A stretch of DNA of 19,610 nucleotides, taken from positions 1-19,610 of the forward strand of contig CAYMOM010000027.1 of NCBI GenBank assembly GCA_964391995.1, read 5' to 3'. The notes beneath the pieces are model-generated. The model was not told where the DNA came from, made no database searches, and saw only the letters and a program-made list of their open reading frames with translations. This document shows positions 1 to 5,592 of this stretch, in pieces. How positions within the stretch are numbered: the first letter of the stretch is position 1; every line of letters begins with the position of its first letter. Source of the stretch: UBA11524 sp964391995 (GTDB taxonomy: Bacteria > Bacillota > Clostridia > Christensenellales > Aristaeellaceae). The translations under genes and the position numbers were made by a program.

Positions 1-52
1 CCCGGCCCCATGCTCCCAAAGCACGTGCGCTACCAGACTGCGCTACACCCCG
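1..52 (-). tRNA. tRNA-Pro (anticodon UGG), truncated by the window edge
   Basis: Read on the minus strand from position 52, the sequence folds as the first two thirds of a tRNA. It shows a 5' acceptor strand CGGGGTG, then TA, a D arm with GCGC/GCGC stem around AGTCTGGTA, and an anticodon stem CGTGC/GCATG (one G-T pair) around the loop TTTGGGA, which gives anticodon TGG (proline). The variable region and the first bases of the T stem follow, and the rest lies outside the window. The D arm, the anticodon arm and the C at position 1 are typical of bacterial tRNA-Pro. A consensus promoter lies about 45 nt upstream. The acceptor 3' strand and CCA end cannot be checked here. Confidence 0.9.
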
Positions 53-96
53 GTTTTTCATCCCCCATGGTTTCTTTCCCGCAGGCGACGAAACAT

Positions 97-125
97 ATAA
101 TACACGATTTTTTCCCGTTTGTCAA
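97..125 (-). promoter_or_regulatory. SigA-type promoter for tRNA-Pro
   Basis: On the minus strand there is TTGACA (120-125), a 17-nt spacer and TATTAT (97-102). The expected start is near position 90, giving a leader of about 38 nt before the tRNA at 52. The stretch between the sigE stop (159) and this promoter shows no hairpin terminator, so read-through from sigE into the tRNA is possible. Confidence 0.8.
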
Positions 126-158
126 CACCTTTCGGAAAACTTTTTTGGTATCGGCCGT

Positions 159-884
159 TCATCCGCTGGCCCGCATCATTTCGCCGTGGAGGCGGTGGAG
201 AATGCGCTTTTCCAGCCGGGATATATAGCTTTGGCTGATGCCCATCACATCGGCCACCTCTTTCTGGGTCATTTCCGTGCGCCCGCCCAGGCCAAAGCGC
301 AGGTTCATAATCTGCTGCTCCCTGGGGGAAAGATGGCTCAGGGCTGTGAAAAGCATTTGCTTTTCGGCGTTTTCCTCCATGCCCCGGTACACGGTGTCGC
401 TCTCCGTGCCCAGCACATCGGAAAGGAGCAGTTCGTTGCCGTCCCAGTCGGTTTTCAGCGGCTCGTCCAGGGACACCTCTACCTTCGTGCGGGAAAAGCG
501 CCGCAGGAACATCAATACCTCATTCTCGATGCAGCGGCTGGCATAGGTAGCCAGCTTGATCTTCTTGCCCGGGTCAAAGGTGTTCACGGCCTTGATCAGC
601 CCAATGGTGCCAATGGAGATCAGGTCTTCCAGCATGACGCCGGTGTTTTCAAACTTGCGGGCAATAAAAACCACCAGGCGCAGGTTGTGCTCAATCAGCT
701 TCTGGCGGATGGCGCCATCATCCTGGGGCAGGCGGGCACACAGGGCCTGCTCCTCCTCTAGGGTCAGGGGCGCAGGCAGCGGCTCAGGCCCGCCGATGTA
801 GTAAAGCTCCTGGGGTGTCAGCCGGGCCAGCAGGGCGGTGAGCCTTTCCCGGGCGATGGCATACAGCTTAAAGGTTACGGACAT
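159..884 (-). CDS. sigE: RNA polymerase sporulation sigma factor SigE (pro-sigma-E)
   Basis: This 241-aa protein is the sigma factor that directs early mother-cell transcription during endospore formation; it is made as an inactive precursor. The sequence shows a hydrophobic/basic pro-region of about 27 residues ending at QELYYIGG, which lines up with the processing region of Bacillus pro-sigma-E. Region 2 follows, with NLRLVVFIARKFENTG, ISIGTIGLIKAVNTF and KLATYASRCIENE. Near the C-terminus are WDGNELLLSDVLGTE and the region 4 helix-turn-helix with ISQSYISRLEKR. The ATG at 884 is chosen because AAGGAGGAGA sits 6 nt upstream (891-900) and because it restores the pro-sequence; a longer open frame upstream is spoIIGA read out of frame. 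It overlaps the spoIIGA stop by 10 nt, so translation is probably coupled. SigK, the paralogue, is less likely because SpoIIGA is adjacent. Confidence 0.97.
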   Translation of the reverse strand: MSVTFKLYAIARERLTALLARLTPQELYYIGGPEPLPAPLTLEEEQALCARLPQDDGAIRQKLIEHNLRLVVFIARKFENTGVMLEDLISIGTIGLIKAVNTFDPGKKIKLATYASRCIENEVLMFLRRFSRTKVEVSLDEPLKTDWDGNELLLSDVLGTESDTVYRGMEENAEKQMLFTALSHLSPREQQIMNLRFGLGGRTEMTQKEVADVMGISQSYISRLEKRILHRLHGEMMRASG

Positions 885-1633
885 AGGGTTTCTCCTCCTT
901 GCATGGGTGAAATGAGGCTGGAAGGCACCAGGGCATGGCAGCCGCTGCAGCCATCCGGGGTGATGCCCACCACCGCCTGCACGGCCCGCCAGCCGCCGGG
1001 GGATCGCACCCGCACCTGCCCCGGGCGGAAAACGGGCATCAGGGCCCGACCGGTCACCGTCCGCACGGGAATCAGCCGCAGGTTTGCCATCTGACCGGCC
1101 ATCAGTTTCTGGCCTGCCTGGCGGGAAATGACAATCACCGGCAGGCCCGTCAGCGGGTCCCGCAGCAGGTTGCCGCTGTCCACCAGGGCAGTCAGCTCCA
1201 GCCGGCAGTCTTGGTGGGTGATTTCCAGCAGAATGCAGGCTGCCTGGCCGGGCGAGGGCGTCAGGCGCACCAGCAGCGGCACCAGCAGGCTCTGGGCCAG
1301 CACCAGCGGCGTACGCCCCAGGCCCAGGTGCACCAGCAGCCTGCCGCAGCCGGTCATGATCAGCGAAAGGCTCAGGCAGGCCAGGGACAGGCCGGGCCTG
1401 CGGTTTCTGGGCACACCGGGCCAGGCGGTCACCGGCGCCAGCAGGGTGATCACCGCCAGGGCGCCCATGCCCCAGGGGGAGCCGGCACTGCACAGGGTGA
1501 TGCCGCTGCACCCTGCCGCCGTCAGGCCAAGGCGCAGCAGGTGCGGCCTTCGCAGGCCCATGCACAGCCCCAGTGCCAGCAGCAGGCTCCAGGATGACAA
1601 GCCCTGCTGCATCAGGAACAGCCAACCGCTCAT
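875..1633 (-). CDS. spoIIGA: Sporulation sigma-E processing peptidase SpoIIGA
   Basis: This is the membrane aspartic protease of the forespore septum that removes the pro-sequence of sigma-E in the mother cell. The predicted protein is 252 aa. Residues 1 to about 125 are strongly hydrophobic and hold several membrane segments. The C-terminal half carries the protease signature VDSGNLLRDP with catalytic Asp near residue 152, followed by TGLPVIVIS. The family usually has about 300 residues, so the membrane half is somewhat short. The ATG at 1633 is preferred because GGGGTGA lies just upstream and because the predicted transcription start is near 1647; in-frame ATGs further upstream would lie ahead of that start. 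The gene overlaps sigE by 10 nt. Sequence identity outside the DSGN region is low, as is usual in this family; the neighbour makes the call secure. Confidence 0.93.
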   Translation of the reverse strand: MSGWLFLMQQGLSSWSLLLALGLCMGLRRPHLLRLGLTAAGCSGITLCSAGSPWGMGALAVITLLAPVTAWPGVPRNRRPGLSLACLSLSLIMTGCGRLLVHLGLGRTPLVLAQSLLVPLLVRLTPSPGQAACILLEITHQDCRLELTALVDSGNLLRDPLTGLPVIVISRQAGQKLMAGQMANLRLIPVRTVTGRALMPVFRPGQVRVRSPGGWRAVQAVVGITPDGCSGCHALVPSSLISPMQGGETLCP

Positions 1634-1653
1634 GCCCTCACCCCTTTTGCGCA

Positions 1654-1687
1654 AGTATACCAGCCTGCACCGCCGGCACCTGTCGAA
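1654..1687 (-). promoter_or_regulatory. spoIIG-type Spo0A-dependent SigA promoter with 22-nt spacer and 0A box
   Basis: On the minus strand TATACT (1654-1659) lies 22 nt downstream of the -35-like TTCGAC (1682-1687). The -35 region is itself inside TTCGACA (1681-1687), the exact reverse complement of the Spo0A box TGTCGAA. Bacillus subtilis spoIIG is known for a 22-bp spacer and for 0A boxes overlapping the -35 region. A weaker box, GGCCGAA on the plus strand (1703-1709), lies 22 bp further upstream on the same face. The element sits between the terminator of the preceding gene and the spoIIGA start. Binding by Spo0A is inferred. Confidence 0.8.
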
Positions 1688-1730
1688 CAGGGATGCGAAA
1701 AAGGCCGAAGCGGCGGGAATGCCGCCCGGC

Positions 1731-1763
1731 AAAAGCAAAACCCCGGACGCAGCACGTCCGGGG
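1731..1763 (-). terminator. Rho-independent terminator of the AraC-type regulator gene
   Basis: Minus-strand CCCCGGACG / CGTCCGGGG form a perfect 9-bp stem (1741-1763) with a 5-nt loop, followed by TTTTGCTTTT (1740-1731). It begins 17 nt after the regulator stop codon and separates that gene from the spoIIGA promoter. Confidence 0.9.
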
Positions 1764-1780
1764 AATTCAAGGGCAGGTCT

Positions 1781-2680
1781 TTACTTTTTCACATTCTTGC
1801 GGATGGTGGCATCGGGCTTGGCGGCCTGCTTCATGAAGGCAGAAGGGCTGATGCCCACAATGTTTTTGAACTGCTTGGAGAAGTGGTAGGGATCCTGCAT
1901 GCCCACCTCCACGCCGGCCTGGCGGACGGTGTAGTCCTGCTCCCGCAGAAGCTCCTTGGCCCGCTCCATTTTGCAGTGCAGCACATAGGACAGGGGCGGC
2001 ATGCCCACCTCGCTGACAAAGCGCTTGCGGAAGGTTTCCATGGGCATGCGGGAAATGGCAGCCATTTCCGCCAGGGAGAAATTATCCTTATACTGATTGG
2101 CGCGCAGGGTGTCCACCACCTTGGCAATCTCGTGGGAGAGCATGGCATCCATGGCCACAGGCTGGCCCCAGTGGCTGGCCAGCATGCCGTACATCAGGTG
2201 CTGCAGCTGATAGGTGGCATCCCCCGTGCCGGTGTGGCGCACCACCACCTGCACAATCTGCTTAGCCAGGTACATCTGGCTGGGCAGGGCGCCCTGCTTC
2301 AGGGGCATGTGCAGCAGCGCACCCATTTTGCGCACCACCATGGGCGCCAGGGGGCCTTCCAGGGCGATCCACAGGCACCGGGCCTGACCGCTGATTTCCA
2401 GCACGCAGGTCTTGTCCCCTGCGGGAAGGAAGCAGGTCTGCTCCGCCTTCAGCTCCAGGGGCGTGCCGTTCCAGGTCAGGGTGCATTCACCCTCCTCCAC
2501 GGCAAACCACACCCACTGGTCGTGGGCCTTGATGGTATATTTCCCGGCCTCCAGCATGGCGCTGCCGGCGGCATGGATCCACGCGCCGCTGGCGCGGGTC
2601 AGGCTTCCGGGCTTGTGCCAGCCCTCCACCACCAGCGTATCGCCGCCTGTTTCAACACCCGCATAGAAATAGGATTCCAT
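1781..2680 (-). CDS. AraC-family transcriptional regulator
   Basis: This 299-aa protein is a DNA-binding regulator with an N-terminal cupin-like sensing half (roughly residues 1-150, containing short beta-strand-like stretches such as WVWFAVEEGECTLTW) and a C-terminal double helix-turn-helix (roughly residues 190-290). The second half shows the usual AraC marks: FSLAEMAAISRMPMETFRKRF, VLHCKMERAKELL and the signature around DPYHFSKQFKNIVGISPSAF. The ATG at 2680 is preferred to one at 2704 because GGGAGGT (2687-2693) lies 6 nt upstream and because the upstream ATG lies only about 8 nt from the predicted transcription start. The ligand is unknown. Since it lies directly downstream of the GH26 and PIG-L genes, control of that sugar cluster is the likely role, which is inference. 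Confidence 0.93.
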   Translation of the reverse strand: MESYFYAGVETGGDTLVVEGWHKPGSLTRASGAWIHAAGSAMLEAGKYTIKAHDQWVWFAVEEGECTLTWNGTPLELKAEQTCFLPAGDKTCVLEISGQARCLWIALEGPLAPMVVRKMGALLHMPLKQGALPSQMYLAKQIVQVVVRHTGTGDATYQLQHLMYGMLASHWGQPVAMDAMLSHEIAKVVDTLRANQYKDNFSLAEMAAISRMPMETFRKRFVSEVGMPPLSYVLHCKMERAKELLREQDYTVRQAGVEVGMQDPYHFSKQFKNIVGISPSAFMKQAAKPDATIRKNVKK

Positions 2681-2718
2681 GGTGTTACCTCCCAGAACAT
2701 ACATTTTCCATTATGTCC

Positions 2719-2747
2719 AGTATACCGCCCAAACCCTACAATGTCAA
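2719..2747 (-). promoter_or_regulatory. SigA-type promoter for the AraC-type regulator
   Basis: The minus strand has TTGACA (2742-2747), an exact 17-nt spacer and TATACT (2719-2724). The expected start is near 2712, about 32 nt before the regulator ATG. No terminator is visible between the PIG-L stop (2795) and this site, so the regulator may be read both from here and from the GH26 promoter. Confidence 0.85.
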
Positions 2748-2763
2748 CATGTTTTCCGGGAAA

Positions 2764-2790
2764 TTCGCAGGTTTTCGCAGATTTTCGCCA
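2764..2790. repeat. Three direct repeats at 10-bp spacing upstream of the AraC-type gene
   Basis: Plus-strand copies are TTCGCAG (2764-2770), TTCGCAG (2774-2780) and TTCGCCA (2784-2790), each starting exactly 10 bp after the last and separated by T-rich triplets. They lie about 50-80 bp upstream of the predicted transcription start of the regulator, on one face of the helix. This fits an activator or autoregulatory operator. The third copy, read on the minus strand (TGGCGAA), also fits the Spo0A box consensus TGNCGAA. Confidence 0.55.
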
Positions 2791-2794
2791 GGGG

Positions 2795-3949
2795 TTACGG
2801 CAGCGCAATGTGCTCCATCAGGTCATTCCGCAGCACATCCTCCCCCACGGTGGAAAAGCACAGGCCAAACAGGCTGTTGTCCGTTTCGCCGCCCTCCTCC
2901 ATGGCCCAGCCATGCTTCACCTGGCTGGCGTGGCAGGCCAGGGCCTCGCAAGCCACGGTGTAGCCGTCCTTTCCACCGAAGGCGGAAAGGGGCTGGCGCC
3001 AGTCCAGCTGCAGGGGGGTATCGCCATACAGGTGGATATACAGCTTCTTCACCTGCCACACGCCGTATTCCCTGGCGGATTCCCTGCAGCTGGCGCTGTC
3101 CGCCGCCTTGGAAACGGCCATCTGGCACACATCGGCACACACCCGGTGGGCGCCGTGGCCGTATTCCCCGTTGATGTCCTGGGTAACCAGCACCTCCGGC
3201 TGCACCTGGCGGAGCATCTCCACCACAGTGGTCAGCACCCGGTTCTTGCCCCACAGCTTGTACTGGCCCTTCAGCGTGCCGGAGCGCACATCCCGCAGGC
3301 CACCGAAAAGGGGATAGCTCTTCACCCCGCAGGTCCACAGGCCGTCCAGCAGCTCCAGGCGGCGCAAAGGCGTACTGGGCACCAGGTAGGCCACCTGCAC
3401 CCGCAGGCCCCGCTGGCCCGCATAGGTGGGCAAAAGGCCGCCAAACCACAGCAGCTCGTCATCGGGATGGGCCACCAGCAGCATCATGTCGGCCTTGTCC
3501 AGGGCGGACCAGCACTGCACATGGGCCGGGCGCTCCCCCGGGCCGTACAGGGCCAGTTCCGCCGCGAACAGCCGCCCCTTGCCGGCGCATTTCAGCTGCA
3601 CCCTGGCGGTTCCCTCCGGCAGGGGAAACCATTCCACCAGGTATTGTCCGTCACCCTTGCCGGCGGAAACCCATGCGCCGTCCTGCTCCGCCAGCACTTC
3701 CACGGGAACGGCCCTGTCGTAGTGCTTCAGATACAGGCCGGAAATGCCCTCCGGGTTTTCCATTTCCAGCACGGCGCTGGTGCCCAGGGTGTAATAGGTA
3801 TTGTAATTGCCATCGGTCATGGGGGCGGATTTGCACCTTTTCCCGTTCAGGGTGATGGTGCACTCCCCGGTCACCTCCCGGGCCTCCTGGGCCAGGGCAG
3901 GCAAGGCCAGGCACAGCAGCACCGCCAGGCACAGCAGCAGCTTGCGCAT
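2795..3949 (-). CDS. Secreted PIG-L family deacetylase with an N-terminal discoidin-like domain
   Basis: This 384-aa protein is predicted to be an exported zinc-dependent deacetylase of the PIG-L/LmbE family, whose members remove acetyl groups from N-acetylated sugars. Residues 1-20 form a signal peptide ending ALPALA-QE. Residues about 25-138 resemble a galactose-binding (F5/8 type C) domain, with the typical MTDGNYNTYYT. The catalytic domain starts near 155 and holds AHPDDE (His161, Asp163, Asp164) and GHGAHR (His268), the expected zinc ligands and general base. Start: AAGGAGG lies about 7 nt upstream of the ATG at 3949. It follows the GH26 gene by only 20 nt, so the two are almost certainly cotranscribed. 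The substrate is not evident; an exported form suggests environmental or wall polysaccharide rather than a thiol-sugar intermediate. Confidence 0.9.
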   Translation of the reverse strand: MRKLLLCLAVLLCLALPALAQEAREVTGECTITLNGKRCKSAPMTDGNYNTYYTLGTSAVLEMENPEGISGLYLKHYDRAVPVEVLAEQDGAWVSAGKGDGQYLVEWFPLPEGTARVQLKCAGKGRLFAAELALYGPGERPAHVQCWSALDKADMMLLVAHPDDELLWFGGLLPTYAGQRGLRVQVAYLVPSTPLRRLELLDGLWTCGVKSYPLFGGLRDVRSGTLKGQYKLWGKNRVLTTVVEMLRQVQPEVLVTQDINGEYGHGAHRVCADVCQMAVSKAADSASCRESAREYGVWQVKKLYIHLYGDTPLQLDWRQPLSAFGGKDGYTVACEALACHASQVKHGWAMEEGGETDNSLFGLCFSTVGEDVLRNDLMEHIALP

Positions 3950-3969
3950 GGGGAAACCTCCTTGATGGA

Positions 3970-5424
3970 TCAGAATACCGGCAGCTCGTCCAGGGTGATG
4001 AAGAAATCACCGCTGTAGATTTCCTTCAGGCTTTCCGGGCTGTTGATATCCGCGCTGGTCAGGTGGTCGGTATGCCAGACCATAAACCAGCCCCAGGGGG
4101 CGTCCGCCATTTCCTCCGCCGTGGGGATGGTGCCGCACTCGTGGAACACAATAGGCATGCCTTCCGGTGCCACGGAAAGACACTCCTGGTACAGGTTTTC
4201 ATTGGCACCGGCAGCATAGCTGTCCGCGCCCAGAATATCCACATAGCTGTCACCGGGGTACCAGGCAGCCATATTCCCGCCGGACTGGGAATACCCCAGC
4301 ACCCAGATCAGGTTGTCCAGGCCCCAGTAATCGGTATAGCGGCTGTACATCAGCTGCCACAGCTTCACAAAGCCTTCGCTGCCGCCGCCGGACCACCAGA
4401 ACCAGCCGCCGTCCAGCTCGTGGAAGGGACGCCACAGCACGGGCACGCCGGCATCCTCTAGCTGCTGCAGGTAGGGAACAGCCCTGTCCATGGCAGCAAG
4501 CAGTGCGTCATAGGCCCCGGTGCCTGGGGTCAGGGCGTTTTCCCAGTCCAGGGTCATTTCCTTGCTTTCGTTATAGCCGCTGGCAAAATCGCTGCCGGTG
4601 TGCCAGCAGATGGTGGGAATGCCGCCCTTTTCCCACCAGGCCTTGGCCCTGTTCACCACGCCTTGAAAATCGTTGTGCATAAAGTCCAGGCCGCGGATGG
4701 CGGGCAGCTTGCCGGTGTGCTTTTCAATGAAGTTCATTTCATAGTCCGGTGAACCCATCCAGGTGGATTCCATCTGCCCGGTCAGGCAGTATTTGCCGCT
4801 GATTTCCTTCAAATAGGCATATACTGCCTGGGCGCTTTCGCTGGCATTGGGGTTGGAAAGGGCGCCGGTGTAGGTGTGAATAATCTGTTCCATGTCCTCT
4901 ATCCGGGCCTGGAAATCCAGCATTTCCCGGGCCACTTCTCCGCTAAGGTAATACAGGCCGGCAATGCGCCCGCCGTTCCACGCGCCAATGCTCAGGCCCC
5001 GCAGCTCGCTGGGCTGGGAAACCTGGGCCAGCTCCATCAATTCCTCAATGGTCATCAGCTTCAGCCGCAGCTTATCCGGCTGGTCGGATACGGCAAAAAC
5101 ATCCTGGGTGTGCCCGCCGGTGGAAAACTGCAGCACACCCCAGCCCCCGTGGGTCACATCATCGCAGGCCCACAGCAGGGCCAGCACATCCGTGGGTGCA
5201 GCCTCCTTGAGCCACTTGATATTCATGGCGGTGTAGCGCTGGTTGGTAATGCCGGTAAACAGGTGCTGGCCCTTGTCCAGCATGGCCTGGATGGCAGCCA
5301 GCTTCTCCTCCTCGTCCATGGCCTGGCGCACGGCAGGCGCAGGCCTGGGCGTCCATTCTTCCTGGGCACAGGCGCAGGAAGCTGCCAGCAGCAGGGAAAG
5401 CAGCAGTGCAGCAAATCGTTTCAT
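3970..5424 (-). CDS. Secreted glycoside hydrolase family 26 (beta-mannanase-like)
   Basis: This 484-aa exported enzyme probably cleaves beta-mannan or a related beta-glycan. Residues 1-20 form a signal peptide; LAASCACA-QE could be cut by signal peptidase I, and Cys17 also makes a weak lipobox possible. Residues about 35-170 form a region I do not recognise. The GH26 barrel runs from about 195 to 480: WRPFHEL contains the acid/base Glu336, and VFHECG contains the candidate nucleophile Glu429, with CWHTGSDF and the aromatic WFWWSG between or before them. The spacing of the two Glu is normal for the family. Start: GGAGGG lies about 8 nt upstream of the ATG at 5424. It is the first gene of the cluster, behind a strong promoter. 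Activity on mannan rather than mixed-linkage glucan or xylan is inferred from family habit only. Confidence 0.9.
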   Translation of the reverse strand: MKRFAALLLSLLLAASCACAQEEWTPRPAPAVRQAMDEEEKLAAIQAMLDKGQHLFTGITNQRYTAMNIKWLKEAAPTDVLALLWACDDVTHGGWGVLQFSTGGHTQDVFAVSDQPDKLRLKLMTIEELMELAQVSQPSELRGLSIGAWNGGRIAGLYYLSGEVAREMLDFQARIEDMEQIIHTYTGALSNPNASESAQAVYAYLKEISGKYCLTGQMESTWMGSPDYEMNFIEKHTGKLPAIRGLDFMHNDFQGVVNRAKAWWEKGGIPTICWHTGSDFASGYNESKEMTLDWENALTPGTGAYDALLAAMDRAVPYLQQLEDAGVPVLWRPFHELDGGWFWWSGGGSEGFVKLWQLMYSRYTDYWGLDNLIWVLGYSQSGGNMAAWYPGDSYVDILGADSYAAGANENLYQECLSVAPEGMPIVFHECGTIPTAEEMADAPWGWFMVWHTDHLTSADINSPESLKEIYSGDFFITLDELPVF

Positions 5425-5458
5425 CCCTCATCCCTCCGTATTTTCCGTCTTTTTCGCC

Positions 5459-5487
5459 ATTATACCCGGGCGGCGCGGCAAAGTCAA
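5459..5487 (-). promoter_or_regulatory. SigA-type promoter for the GH26/PIG-L genes
   Basis: The minus strand carries TTGACT (5482-5487), 17 nt, then TATAAT (5459-5464). The start would fall near 5452, about 28 nt before the GH26 ATG. The sequence TGGCGAA (minus strand, 5453-5459) overlaps the last base of the -10 and reaches the start point. The same 9-mer TTTTCGCCA (plus strand) appears in the triple repeat upstream of the AraC-type gene. Confidence 0.85.
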
Positions 5488-5544
5488 CCTTTCCGGCGGC
5501 TGGCTTTTTTGTGCCTTTTCGGGAAGAAAATGCCTTTCCTGTTC

Positions 5545-5562
5545 GTTTCCATCATTGGAAAC
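5545..5562. repeat. Inverted repeat in the leader of the eight-gene operon
   Basis: GTTTCCA (5545-5551) and TGGAAAC (5556-5562) form a perfect 7-bp dyad around TCAT. It ends 30 nt before the GTG start at 5593. It may be an operator or an RNA hairpin; no clear SigA promoter for the plus-strand operon could be found in 5465-5590. Confidence 0.4.
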
Positions 5563-5592
5563 CCCATCCACGCTTTCAGGGAGGGAAACAAC

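Noticed and set aside
885..1625. Extension of the sigE frame upstream to about 488 codons
   Set aside because: The added part is out-of-frame spoIIGA sequence. The ATG at 884 has a strong ribosome binding site and restores the normal pro-sigma-E N-terminus.
1634..1738. Upstream start for SpoIIGA at 1738
   Set aside because: It would lie ahead of the predicted transcription start and inside the terminator of the previous gene, and it adds a Cys/Arg-rich stretch unlike the family.
1741..1763. The GC-rich hairpin as a spoIIGA leader element or riboswitch part
   Set aside because: It is followed by a T-rich tract on the minus strand and precedes the spoIIGA promoter, so it is best read as a terminator.
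2681..2704. Alternative AraC start at ATG 2704
   Set aside because: It is only about 8 nt from the predicted transcription start and has no good ribosome binding site, unlike ATG 2680.
1883..4018. Long plus-strand open frame (711 codons) opposite the AraC-type and PIG-L genes
   Set aside because: It is the antisense shadow of two well-supported minus-strand genes in GC-rich DNA; its translation is low in complexity (His, Gln, Gly rich), without domains or a ribosome binding site.
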